64,000 bases of DNA from RCIO01 sp965232405 (GTDB lineage Bacteria; Pseudomonadota; Alphaproteobacteria; Rhizobiales; Rhizobiaceae). The position numbers and the translations under genes were made by a program. Where the stretch lies: NCBI GenBank assembly GCA_965232405.1, contig OZ246966.1:1550001-1614000 (forward strand), read 5' to 3'. Under the pieces are notes generated by a model. The model saw only the letters and a list, made by a program, of their open reading frames with translations, searched no databases and was not told where the DNA came from. Positions 53,903 to 62,066 of the stretch are shown piece by piece; position 1 is the stretch's first letter; each line of letters begins with the position of its first letter.

Positions 53903-53928
53903 TGGTCTCCCTTGCTAAAGGAAGACCA
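53903..53928 (-). promoter_or_regulatory. hairpin covering luxI ribosome-binding site
   Basis: TGGTCTCCCTT and AAGGAAGACCA (plus strand) pair in 10 of 11 positions with a 4-base loop. On the mRNA the second arm contains the AAGGGAG ribosome-binding site, and the stem ends two bases before the luxI ATG. Pairing would block translation. Confidence 0.6.
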
Positions 53929-53956
53929 GTGTACGACGGCCCAAATGGCCCGAAAT

Positions 53957-53987
53957 TACGCGATCACGTAGTGGTTAAAGCTAACCA
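53957..53987. promoter_or_regulatory. two palindromes in luxI promoter (lux-box candidates)
   Basis: TACGCGATCACGTA (53957-53970, one mismatch) and TGGTTAAAGCTAACCA (53972-53987, 6-bp perfect arms) lie 57-87 bp before luxI, right after the luxR stop. LuxR-type proteins bind palindromes of 16-20 bp near the -35 region, so the second is the better candidate for self-activation. Confidence 0.45.
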
Positions 53988-54003
53988 TTAATCGGGAAAA
54001 TTG

Positions 54004-54735
54004 TCAGCTGATGTAACCGTGCCGTATCGCCTCGGCGATTGCCTGCACACGGTTGGACGCTCCAAGTTTCGCCTTGGCGTTCAATAGATGTTTTTCAGAT
54101 GTGTGCTCGGAAATTCCAAGTATTTGCGAGATTTCCCATTCCGACTTTCCGGCGGCGGCCCAGCGCATGCATTCCTTCTCGCGCGGCGTCAGTTCGGGCT
54201 TGTGATCGATCAGCGGCTGCGCGGATGTTAGCTGGATCGCGCGGCCGATGGCGTAAGTCGAAGCCAGCGAGATGAGGCGAATCGCATTTTCGTCGAGCTC
54301 AAGCTGTTCACCGCCGAGCGATACCATCACGACTTCGCCCTCAAGTGTCACGAGCGGCAGGGCAAATCCGTCATTGAGTTTGTAGGCGCCGGCATCGCAG
54401 AAAACCTCGCGCGCACTGCGGTCGAGATCGATCCGCGCTGCTGCGTCGCTCCAGGTCACCTGCGATGGCTGCTTGCGCATGTACTGGACGAGAGGATCGT
54501 GATCGACATAGTTGCGGGTCACGTAACGTTCGAGCCAATCCATCGGCCAGTCGCACAACAAGACATGGCCACGCTGTTCTTCGCCGGGCAGGCCCTGACC
54601 CGGCACCGTGCCGGCCAGAAGCGCTGTGAGACCGAACTGGCTGGTGACGTCGATCAGCGCCCGGCAAACGTCCTCGGGCGTCCGGGCGTTCTGGATCAGC
54701 TCGATATACTCAAGCGTCTCGTCAAAATGCGTCAT
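54004..54735 (-). CDS. LuxR-family quorum-sensing regulator
   Basis: 243 residues: autoinducer-binding domain (residues about 20-165) with the conserved residues of the ligand pocket (MDWLERY, DHDP, and the Trp in VTWSD) and a C-terminal LuxR helix-turn-helix (LTPREKECMRWAAAGKSEWE ... ISEHTSEKHLLNAKAKLG). It should sense the lactone made by the LuxI encoded 104 bp downstream. Its ATG directly follows an inverted repeat at 54737-54760. Confidence 0.96.
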   Translation of the reverse strand: MTHFDETLEYIELIQNARTPEDVCRALIDVTSQFGLTALLAGTVPGQGLPGEEQRGHVLLCDWPMDWLERYVTRNYVDHDPLVQYMRKQPSQVTWSDAAARIDLDRSAREVFCDAGAYKLNDGFALPLVTLEGEVVMVSLGGEQLELDENAIRLISLASTYAIGRAIQLTSAQPLIDHKPELTPREKECMRWAAAGKSEWEISQILGISEHTSEKHLLNAKAKLGASNRVQAIAEAIRHGYIS

Positions 54736-54736
54736 T

Positions 54737-54760
54737 GCAACATTTACCCCGCAATGTTGC
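54737..54760 (-). promoter_or_regulatory. inverted repeat abutting luxR start
   Basis: GCAACATT and AATGTTGC are perfect 8-bp arms with an 8-bp spacer containing the GGGG that serves as ribosome-binding site on the minus strand. It ends one base before the luxR ATG. It could be a DNA operator or an RNA hairpin with the ribosome-binding site in its loop. Confidence 0.45.
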
Positions 54761-54893
54761 GCTTTCTTTACGATATTATTGACTCAAACGATCCGATTCT
54801 ACCAGCGCTTTCGTATTTTGTTATTGTGGTCAGGCGGTTAGGGTGCGCCGGGCGCAAATAGAGAGCCGCCGATTTTTAGGCGCCGGAGGGGCA

Positions 54894-55733
54894 ATGAAAC
54901 GCTGGATTGCTGGACTTGTGTCGATGTTTTTTGCGACGGCTTTTCCAGCCGCGCATGCTGCTGAACCGGTGATACCGCAGTTCTGGGACGTCAAGGAACG
55001 GCTTTCGGAGCCCGACCTGTCGCGCTATGCCCGCATCCGGTTTCTCACGACGGTCGATTTCCCGCCCTTCAACTTTCTCGACACCAACGGCCTGATCTCC
55101 GGATTTCACGTCGATCTGGCGCGCGCCATGTGCAAGGCGCTCGACGTGCTGGACCGCTGCCAGATACAGGCGTTGCCGTGGGAGGACCTGGAAGGAGCGC
55201 TGGAACGCGGCGAAGGCGATGCACTGATTGCCGGGCTGGCGCTTACACCAGACCGTCGCCTGAAATATGCCTTCACCCGTTCCTATCTGCGCTTTCCCGC
55301 CCGTTTCGTGGTGTCCAGCGGATCGACGCTTGCCGAACCGGTTCACAAGAATATCGCAGACCGCCGCGTCGGCGTGCTGGCCGGGTCGGAGCACGAAAAG
55401 ATGCTGCGCGACTATTTTCCCGAAGCGAAGCCGGTCACCTACAGCCGCGAGGACTGGCTCTATGACGGCATGCGTACCGGCGAAACCGATGCGATTTTCG
55501 GCGACGGGCTGCGACTGAGCTTCTGGCTGGCCGGGCTCGATTCCGCCGGTTGCTGCCGTTTCGCCGGCGGACCCTATATTGCGCCCGAATATTTCGGCGC
55601 GGGGCTGGCGATCGCAGTGCGGCATGAGGACGATCTGCTGGCCGAAGCGTTCGACTACGCGCTGAGGGAAATCAACATGAGCGGCGAGTTCGAGGAACTC
55701 TACCTCCGCTACTTCCCCGTCAGCTTCTTTTAG
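54894..55733 (+). CDS. orphan periplasmic solute-binding protein (SBP family 3)
   Basis: 279 residues with a signal peptide (MKRWIAGLVSMFFATAFPAA). The mature protein is a family 3 amino-acid-type receptor (RIRFLTTVDFPPFNFLDTNG, GEGDALIAGLALTPDRR). No permease or ATPase is adjacent, so it may serve a distant transporter or act as a sensor. GGAGGGG sets the ATG at 54894. It is divergent from luxR with a 158-bp gap, so a link to quorum sensing is possible by position only. Confidence 0.9.
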   Translation: MKRWIAGLVSMFFATAFPAAHAAEPVIPQFWDVKERLSEPDLSRYARIRFLTTVDFPPFNFLDTNGLISGFHVDLARAMCKALDVLDRCQIQALPWEDLEGALERGEGDALIAGLALTPDRRLKYAFTRSYLRFPARFVVSSGSTLAEPVHKNIADRRVGVLAGSEHEKMLRDYFPEAKPVTYSREDWLYDGMRTGETDAIFGDGLRLSFWLAGLDSAGCCRFAGGPYIAPEYFGAGLAIAVRHEDDLLAEAFDYALREINMSGEFEELYLRYFPVSFF

Positions 55734-55742
55734 GGCGGGATC

Positions 55743-56564
55743 TCAGCGCCTTCTCAGCTTGCGGAACGGCAAAAGCAGCGACCAGCCAAGGTCTGCCGGC
55801 CGGCTGTCGCGCCAATATTCGAGCCCGATATCCATGCCCTCGTGCCCGCTCGCCGGCTGGTCGTTGTAGGTTTTGAACAGGCGGTCCCAGAACGCAAAAT
55901 TGAAGCCGTAATTGGAGTCCGTTTCGCGGCGAATGATCGAATGATGGACGCGGTGCATGTCCGGCGTCACCAGCACCTTGCGCAAATGCCGGTCGATGCC
56001 GAGCGGCAGCTTGACGTTGGAGTGATTGAACATCGCCGTGCCATTGAGCACGATCTCGAAAATCAGCACCGAAACCGGCGGCGCACCGAGCGCGACCACG
56101 ATTGCCGCCTTCCAGAACATCGACAGCACGATTTCCAGCGGGTGGAAGCGCAGCGCCGTTGTCACGTCAAAACCGGTGTCCGCATGGTGCATCTGATGGA
56201 TGCGCCACAGGATCGGCAGCTTGTGGCTGACGACGTGCTCCAGCCAGACCGCGAAATCCAGAACGACAAAAGCGATGATCCCGGCGACGACCGGATTGAG
56301 GCCAATCGCGGGGAAAAGCCCGTAGCCATTGGCGTCAGCCCAAATCGCGGTACCGACTGCAGCGGCGGGGAAGATCACCCGCAGGAGGATCGACGAGATG
56401 ATCACCATCGACAGGTTGGTGAACCAGCGCCTGGATTTGAGCGCGCCCATCATCTCCGGCCGCTCAAGCCGCGGCGACCACAGTTCGAAAATGGCCATTG
56501 CGGCAAAGATCGCAACAAACGCCGCGATACGGGCAACGAGCTCTGGGTTTCCAGCGATTTCCAT
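55743..56564 (-). CDS. sterol-desaturase/fatty-acid-hydroxylase family protein
   Basis: 273 residues, four or more helices and the di-iron histidine clusters HVVSH, HQMHH, FNHSN and HRVHH. It is a membrane oxygenase that hydroxylates or desaturates a lipid. It is convergent with the binding-protein gene, nine bases between stops. Confidence 0.93.
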   Translation of the reverse strand: MEIAGNPELVARIAAFVAIFAAMAIFELWSPRLERPEMMGALKSRRWFTNLSMVIISSILLRVIFPAAAVGTAIWADANGYGLFPAIGLNPVVAGIIAFVVLDFAVWLEHVVSHKLPILWRIHQMHHADTGFDVTTALRFHPLEIVLSMFWKAAIVVALGAPPVSVLIFEIVLNGTAMFNHSNVKLPLGIDRHLRKVLVTPDMHRVHHSIIRRETDSNYGFNFAFWDRLFKTYNDQPASGHEGMDIGLEYWRDSRPADLGWSLLLPFRKLRRR

Positions 56565-56652
56565 GAGGCGGCCGTTTCTGTGTCAGCCACACTGCATTAG
56601 CGCTGACCGCGTCCAACCAAAAGACGGATGACCGTCAATTTCCGTTGACCGG

Positions 56653-57063
56653 CTAGAGGCGCAGGAAGCGGGCCTTGGCCGCGCGCTCGATCGCCGACAC
56701 GGCCTGGCGTTCGATGCCGAGCTTGTCTCGCAGGATCTGCAGCATGCGCAACTCTTCCGGTTCGACGTGGAGATCGACCACCGCAATGTCTACCGCCAGA
56801 AGATAGGCGGTTTCGCGCAGGCGTTCGGGCACCGCCGCTACGACGGCATCGAGAATTTCCTGGAATCCGTTTTCACGCTGGAGCCATTCCTGGCACTGGC
56901 GCGCGACATCCAGCGTGCGCTCGACGGGAAAGCCTTCGAACACTGGCAGATTGCCAACCACGAAACCGATGCGCGAGAGCTCGGGATCGACCATGTCGCG
57001 GTCGGATGCCGATACCATCACCATCACATAGATGAGTGCTTCCTGCGTCGTCGGCTGTTTCAT
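56653..57063 (-). CDS. TerB-like (tellurite-resistance-family) protein
   Basis: 136 all-helical residues of the TerB type (MVMVSASDRDMVDPELSRIG, and AVDIAVVDLHVEPEELRMLQ, each with the acidic metal-binding pattern). TerB-like proteins are thought to bind metals or act in stress responses; the precise role is unknown. ATG 57063 follows GGGAG. It is divergent from lysS and 88 bp from the desaturase start. Confidence 0.9.
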   Translation of the reverse strand: MKQPTTQEALIYVMVMVSASDRDMVDPELSRIGFVVGNLPVFEGFPVERTLDVARQCQEWLQRENGFQEILDAVVAAVPERLRETAYLLAVDIAVVDLHVEPEELRMLQILRDKLGIERQAVSAIERAAKARFLRL

Positions 57064-57236
57064 CGATCGCTCCCGGCGGGTTCTGTCTGCAGCGCGCTTG
57101 TTAAGGATCGAAGCGCCGGCACGCAACGATTTTCACCGACTTTGTTGACGATGGCCCGTGCTGCGAATAGGACCAAGCCGCATTTTTGCAGCGCATGATG
57201 CGCCGCTGCCTTCCAAACTCCGCAAAGCAGGCTGGA

Positions 57237-58874
57237 ATGAACCCGGTCACCACCAATTCCGATATTCTCGCGGCTGCCGCCGACAGCAAGGCATGGCCAT
57301 TCGAAGAAGCGCGCAAGATCATCGCGCGCTACGAGAAAAGCGGCTTTCCCGACACCGTGCTTTTCGAGACCGGCTACGGGCCTTCCGGCCTGCCGCATAT
57401 CGGCACGTTTGGCGAGGTGGCGCGCACCACGATGGTGCGGCACGCCTTCCGGGTGCTGACCGAAGACAAGGTCGCCACCAAGCTGTTGTGTTTTTCCGAC
57501 GACATGGACGGCATGCGCAAGATACCGGACAATGTGCCGGACCGTGCCGCACTGGAACCCTATCTGCACCAGCCGCTGACCGCCGTGCCCAACCCGTTCG
57601 GCGGCGACTATGAGAGCTTCGGCCATCACAACAATGCGATGCTGCGGCGGTTTCTCGACGCGTTCGGCTTCGACTACGAATTTGCCAGCGCGACCGACTA
57701 CTACAAGTCCGGCCGGTTCGATGACGTGCTGATGCGGGCAGCCGAGCGTTATGATGACATCATGGCCGTGATGTTGCCGACTCTGGGTGAGGAGCGGCAG
57801 GCGACCTACAGCCCGTTTCTGCCGATCTCGCCGAAGACAGGCCGCGTTCTCTACGTGCCGATGAAGCATGTCGACGCGCGGGCCGGCACGATCACCTTCG
57901 ACGACGAAGATGGAACCGAGACCACGCTTCCCGTCACCGGCGGCGCGGTGAAGCTGCAATGGAAGCCCGATTTCGGAATGCGCTGGGCGGCCCTCGGCAT
58001 CGACTTCGAGATGTTCGGCAAAGACCACCAGACCAACGCGGCAATCTATGACCGCATTTGCGAAATCCTCGGCGGCCGCGCGCCGGAACACTTCGTCTAC
58101 GAGCTCTTCCTCGACGAGAACGGCCAGAAGATCTCGAAGTCCAAGGGCAACGGACTGACCATCGATGAATGGCTGACCTATGCCCCGACGGAGAGCCTGG
58201 CGCTTTACATGTTCCAGCGGCCGCGGCAGGCGAAGAAGCTTTATTTCGACGTCATTCCGCGTGCGGTGGATGAGTATTACCAGTTTCTGGCCGCCTATCC
58301 GCGCCAGGAGTGGAAGGAACGGCTCGGCAACCCGGTCTGGCACATCCATGACGGCAACCCGCCGGAACTCGATCTGCCGGTCAGCTTCTCGCTGCTTCTC
58401 AATGTGGCCGCAGCGTCCAACCCCGAAAACGCAACCGTGATGTGGGGATTCATCTCCAACTATGCGCCCGGTGTGACGCCGCAGACGCATCCGCATCTCG
58501 ACCAGCTGGTCGGTTTTGCCATCCAGTATTTCCGCGACTTCGTGGAGAAAAGCTACCGGCCGCCGGACGACGAGGAGCGCAATGCGCTGGGGGCCCTTTC
58601 CGCCAAGCTGGCGACGCTCCCGGCAGGCGCGGACGGCGAAACGATCCAGAACGCGGCACTCGACGTGGCGCGCGAAATCGAGCGCTATCAGGACCACAAG
58701 AAGAAGAGCCCGACGGGCGGACCCGGCGTTTCGGGTGCGTTCTTCCAGATGATCTATCAGGTGCTGATCGGCCAGCAGCGCGGTCCGCGGTTCGGCTCGT
58801 TCGTTGCCCTCTACGGCATCGAGGAAACCCGCGCCCTCATCGCCAGGGCGTTGGCCGGCGAACTGGTCGACTAG
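57237..58874 (+). CDS. lysS: class I lysyl-tRNA synthetase
   Basis: 545 residues. This is the archaeal-type class I enzyme: HIGH-like motif SGLPHIGTFGEV and KMSKS-like KISKSKGNG are both present. It charges tRNA-Lys and replaces the class II LysS in many alphaproteobacteria. ATG 57237 is preceded by GCAGG; the frame is open from 57186 but family members start here. Confidence 0.96.
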   Translation: MNPVTTNSDILAAAADSKAWPFEEARKIIARYEKSGFPDTVLFETGYGPSGLPHIGTFGEVARTTMVRHAFRVLTEDKVATKLLCFSDDMDGMRKIPDNVPDRAALEPYLHQPLTAVPNPFGGDYESFGHHNNAMLRRFLDAFGFDYEFASATDYYKSGRFDDVLMRAAERYDDIMAVMLPTLGEERQATYSPFLPISPKTGRVLYVPMKHVDARAGTITFDDEDGTETTLPVTGGAVKLQWKPDFGMRWAALGIDFEMFGKDHQTNAAIYDRICEILGGRAPEHFVYELFLDENGQKISKSKGNGLTIDEWLTYAPTESLALYMFQRPRQAKKLYFDVIPRAVDEYYQFLAAYPRQEWKERLGNPVWHIHDGNPPELDLPVSFSLLLNVAAASNPENATVMWGFISNYAPGVTPQTHPHLDQLVGFAIQYFRDFVEKSYRPPDDEERNALGALSAKLATLPAGADGETIQNAALDVAREIERYQDHKKKSPTGGPGVSGAFFQMIYQVLIGQQRGPRFGSFVALYGIEETRALIARALAGELVD

Positions 58875-58879
58875 GCCGC

Positions 58880-59614
58880 CTACGGCTCGTTCATGAAATC
58901 CGGCTGCGCGGTGAAGACCGGCACCGGCAAAGGGCCAAAGCCGAATATGCCCTTTTCTGCCTCCCGTGCCGACTGCTCCATGTCGGCGTAAGGACCGCCG
59001 GGTGCGGCGCGGCCCCAGCCATTGGCAACGAGCCAGCGGCCGAGGTCGAGCGCGCCAAGGCTGCATTGGGTTGCGATTTCCGGCTCCTCATAGTCCGGCG
59101 GCACGTCGCAACTCACGGCACGGCCGCGCAGAAGACCGCGGAACGCCGTTCTGGCACGCATGCCGCATGGCCATTCGAACCCGTCGGGATCGAGGCAGAT
59201 CTCTTCCGGTTCCACGATATCGACACCGGCCACTTCGACCAGAAGACCCTGACCCAGAATGCGACCGGCAGCCTCGGCGACCGGACGGTGTATGCGGCTG
59301 TTGTCGACTTTCGGCGGCGGCAGCGGCTGGCCGAACAGGCTGAGCGGTTCGCGCGGTTCGACGCGAACAAGCGTTTCCGGTTCCACCTGCGGGATGGCGA
59401 CCAGATCGGAACCGACGGGACGCGCGTCAGGTGCGCCGCCGGCAACGGCACTTGAAGGCTCAGGCGAAACGGTAGCAGCGGCTTCTGCCTGCCTGGGCTG
59501 TTCCGGGGTTTCGCCAGCTGTGGGCGAGGGCATCCATGCGGCGCGGCCGGCAAGCATGCCGGCAACAAGCACCGCCAGTCCGCCAACGGCCAGAACAAGA
59601 GGCATCCGGCGCAT
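58880..59614 (-). CDS. SNase-like secreted protein, probably non-catalytic
   Basis: 244 residues. An N-terminal helix (MRRMPLVLAVGGLAVLVAGM) anchors or exports it; a Pro/Ala-rich link follows and then a thermonuclease-like domain from about residue 115 (VEVAGVDIVEPEEI, GMRARTAFRGLLRGRAVSCD, LGRWLVANGWG). The staphylococcal-nuclease residues (Arg-Asp-Glu set) are not complete here, so nuclease activity is doubtful. It follows the S24 regulator gene by nine bases. Confidence 0.8.
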   Translation of the reverse strand: MRRMPLVLAVGGLAVLVAGMLAGRAAWMPSPTAGETPEQPRQAEAAATVSPEPSSAVAGGAPDARPVGSDLVAIPQVEPETLVRVEPREPLSLFGQPLPPPKVDNSRIHRPVAEAAGRILGQGLLVEVAGVDIVEPEEICLDPDGFEWPCGMRARTAFRGLLRGRAVSCDVPPDYEEPEIATQCSLGALDLGRWLVANGWGRAAPGGPYADMEQSAREAEKGIFGFGPLPVPVFTAQPDFMNEP

Positions 59615-59623
59615 CGCGCCGCC

Positions 59624-60274
59624 CTACTGACTGGCCCACAGAATGCGGGCCAGCCATTCGACCTCCGCGACAGGCACGCTGCGATCCGGGTGGTCAGGAT
59701 TGACGGAGGTCAGCTCGACAAGCCGCGCATTGCGGCGTGTCAGGATCTTGGCCATCACCTCGCCGCCGGTGGTCTTCACGACCACGCGGTCGCCGCGCCG
59801 GACATTGGCGCCCGGCTGAACGATAAGGATGTCGCCGTCGCGATAAAGCGGCAGCATGGAATCGCCCTGCACCTTGAGCGCATAGGAACCTTCCGCCATA
59901 CCAGCCGGAAACTCCACGACGTCCCAGCCGTGGCCGACCGGAAAACCGGCATCGTCGAAGTAGCCCCCGGCGCCTGCCTGCGCAAAACCAAGCAGCGGCA
60001 CGCCCTCAAGCGCGCCCTCGGCGCGATGCGCGGCGCGGCCGGCCCCTCCTGAAAGCATGGCCACGAACTCATCCAGCGATGAGCCGGTCGCCTGCATGAT
60101 CTTGGCCAGCGATTCCGTCGACGGCCAGCGCGGCCGGCCATCGGCCGAGCGCCGCTTCGACTTGTTGAAAGCGGTGGAATCCAGCCCCGCGCGCTTGGCG
60201 AGACCCGAGGCCGACAGCGAGTTGTGCTCGGCCAGCCTGTCTATCGCCGCCCAGACCTGTTCATGCGAGAGCAT
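59624..60274 (-). CDS. LexA/S24-family helix-turn-helix regulator
   Basis: 216 residues. The N-terminus is an XRE-type helix-turn-helix (SASGLAKRAGLDSTAFNKSK). The C-terminal S24 domain has the catalytic Ser (GDSMLPLYRDGD) and Lys (VMAKIL) of self-cleaving repressors. No other phage gene surrounds it; it is a chromosomal regulator of the type common in rhizobia. GGAGGAGC precedes the ATG. Probably operonic with the SNase-like gene. Confidence 0.93.
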   Translation of the reverse strand: MLSHEQVWAAIDRLAEHNSLSASGLAKRAGLDSTAFNKSKRRSADGRPRWPSTESLAKIMQATGSSLDEFVAMLSGGAGRAAHRAEGALEGVPLLGFAQAGAGGYFDDAGFPVGHGWDVVEFPAGMAEGSYALKVQGDSMLPLYRDGDILIVQPGANVRRGDRVVVKTTGGEVMAKILTRRNARLVELTSVNPDHPDRSVPVAEVEWLARILWASQ

Positions 60275-60382
60275 TGCTCCTCCCTGACAGGAAAAAATAC
60301 CTTTCCGACCCTTCTAGGACGCCCGGCTGCGGGTGTCCAGTTTCGTGGATGACGATGGGCCGAAAGCCCACAGGTCGGTGGT

Positions 60383-60754
60383 TCAGCTTTCGAGATCGGC
60401 GAGCGGCCCGAAGAAGCCGAGGATCGTCTTCAGCTTGCCGGTCGCCTCATCGATTTCGACGATGTCGATGCCCGGCGGAAGCGACGTGCCATCGGCATTG
60501 ACGAGATGCCAGGCAAACCGCGCTTTGCCGTGATGGGCGTCGACGACGCTGGTGCGCAGCACGCGCGCACCCGGCCGTCCGGCGAGGATGCGGCCGATAT
60601 GGTCCGACAGTTCAGCCGGATTGACGGCATGAACGCGCGGGTCGGTATAGGTTGCGTCAGCGGTCAGAACGGTATCGAGAATTTCGAGGCGCCGACCGGC
60701 ATCGGCCTCCGACCAGGCAGAAGCGTAAACGTCGATGGTTTCTTCCAGCGTCAT
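60383..60754 (-). CDS. SnoaL-like (NTF2-fold) protein
   Basis: 123 residues of the NTF2/SnoaL fold (TIDVYASAWSEADAGRRLEI, VLTADATYTDPRVHAV, GIDIVEIDEATGKLKTILGF). Such proteins are ester or isomerase-like enzymes or binding modules; specific function unknown. It is 21 bp upstream-adjacent to the isomerase gene on the same strand, so the two are likely one operon. Confidence 0.85.
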   Translation of the reverse strand: MTLEETIDVYASAWSEADAGRRLEILDTVLTADATYTDPRVHAVNPAELSDHIGRILAGRPGARVLRTSVVDAHHGKARFAWHLVNADGTSLPPGIDIVEIDEATGKLKTILGFFGPLADLES

Positions 60755-60775
60755 GGCCGCCGCATCCTCGACCCG

Positions 60776-61393
60776 CTATGCCTTGTAAGGCCCACGCCCG
60801 GTCGTGAGCGCATGGTCGAGTGCGTCCAGCTTGTCCTGACCCCAGAACGGTTCGCCGTTGAGCACGAAGGACGGCACGCCGGTCGCGTCGGCAGTTATGG
60901 CGTCCTCGGTGTTCTTGGCACGGATCGCTGCGATTTCCTCAGAGTTCGCCCTGGCAATAACAGCGGCGGTGTCGAAGCCGGACTGTTTCAAAAGATCGGC
61001 GATCACCGCCTCCTCCGCGATGTCCTTCTCGTCGGCCCAGACGGCGGCAAACACGCTGCCCATATAGTCGAACGGGTCTCCGCCATCGGCGACGATGGCG
61101 CAGATCGTAAGGTCGGCAAGTGCCGGGTTGGTGGGGAAATGTTTCGGTTTGAGATTGATCTTCTTGCCGCGCATCTCGGCGTAGCGCTGAAGCTCGATCA
61201 GCCGGTAGCGCTGGCGCACCGGCGCGCGCTCGCCAAGTGCTACCTGGCCCGAAACCTTGAACATCTCACCCAAATTGAGCGGGCGCACATTGAGCGTTGC
61301 GCCATGTCTTGCCGCCAGTTCACGGGCTGCGTCATGACCGAGATAGACCCAGGGCGAAACACTGGTGATGAAATAGTCGATGCTGGCGGCCAT
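60776..61393 (-). CDS. 2-hydroxychromene-2-carboxylate isomerase family (DsbA-like)
   Basis: 205 residues of the thioredoxin/GST-kappa fold. The start IDYFITSVSPWVYLG, with Ser instead of Cys in the active-site loop, is typical of HCCA isomerases. GVPSFVLNGEPFWGQDKLD is the usual cis-Pro end. It uses glutathione, and the true substrate in rhizobia is unknown. GGAGGAG upstream sets ATG 61393. Confidence 0.92.
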   Translation of the reverse strand: MAASIDYFITSVSPWVYLGHDAARELAARHGATLNVRPLNLGEMFKVSGQVALGERAPVRQRYRLIELQRYAEMRGKKINLKPKHFPTNPALADLTICAIVADGGDPFDYMGSVFAAVWADEKDIAEEAVIADLLKQSGFDTAAVIARANSEEIAAIRAKNTEDAITADATGVPSFVLNGEPFWGQDKLDALDHALTTGRGPYKA

Positions 61394-61456
61394 GGTGCGC
61401 TGCTCCTCCATTTGAAACGCGGGCAGCATAGAAGCGCCCACGCAACTGGCAATCGG

Positions 61457-62002
61457 TCAGGTCTTCACTTTCGCGAGTTTTCGCAATCCGGCGTGGGAGG
61501 CCATGAAGATCTTCTCCTCCTCGCTCGGCGGGCGCGGTTTGATCTCATGGCCGAGTTCTCTGACCATCTCGTCGATCGGCACAAAGCGGCGGTTGGCGAA
61601 GTCGTAAATGCCGGCGGTGGTCAGAACGATCGCGGCCGTCTCGCCGGTTTCGAGAACGAAGCGGTGACGACCGATCACCTGCGTGTCTTCCCAAGTCTCG
61701 ATGGTGGAGACGACCTCGAACCGCTTCCACAGCTGGATCTCGCGCACATAGACCGACTGCAAGCCACCCATCATGGGGCCCCAGCGTTTCTGACGCGCCA
61801 GCCGGATGAGACCGGCGCGCAGGAAGATGTCGATGCGGCCGACATCGGCCAGCATCAGGTAACGCGCATTGTTGAGATGCATGTTGCGGTCGATGTCTGT
61901 CGGCAGGCAGCGAAACCGCAACCGGCTTTCATCACCCATGCGATAGGGACCGCGCGACTTCGCGGTCATCACCATGTGGCCGAGGCGTCCCCAGACATAC
62001 AT
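61457..62002 (-). CDS. acyl-CoA thioesterase-like hotdog protein
   Basis: 181 residues with a hotdog fold of the YbgC/FabZ-like thioesterase group (RCLPTDIDRNMHLNNARYLM, VVSTIETWEDTQVIGRHRFV). The catalytic Asp of DIDRNMH is present. It is the next gene after a terminator that closes the dehydrogenase transcript, so it has its own promoter. Confidence 0.9.
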   Translation of the reverse strand: MYVWGRLGHMVMTAKSRGPYRMGDESRLRFRCLPTDIDRNMHLNNARYLMLADVGRIDIFLRAGLIRLARQKRWGPMMGGLQSVYVREIQLWKRFEVVSTIETWEDTQVIGRHRFVLETGETAAIVLTTAGIYDFANRRFVPIDEMVRELGHEIKPRPPSEEEKIFMASHAGLRKLAKVKT

Positions 62003-62019
62003 GCTTGCGATCCCTAACC

Positions 62020-62046
62020 AAAAAGGGCCGGTCGACCCGGCCCTTT
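62020..62046 (-). terminator. intrinsic terminator after fadJ
   Basis: AAAGGGCCGG (62022-62031) and CCGGCCCTTT (62037-62046) form a perfect 10-bp stem with five-base loop. On the minus strand it is followed by TTTTT. It ends the hydroxyacyl-CoA dehydrogenase transcript just before the thioesterase gene. Confidence 0.93.
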
Positions 62047-62066
62047 CTGCGTAACAATTCGTGGCG

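Noticed and set aside
57060..59066. 668-codon open frame antisense to lysS
   Set aside because: Runs over the complete complement of lysS and past its ends; composition is that of a reverse shadow.
59624..60274. S24/LexA-type repressor as sign of a prophage
   Set aside because: Surrounding genes are ordinary chromosomal genes; no integrase, structural or lysis gene is found.
60506..62017. 503-codon open frame antisense to isomerase and thioesterase genes
   Set aside because: Spans three recognised genes on the other strand and an intrinsic terminator; no domain is recognisable.
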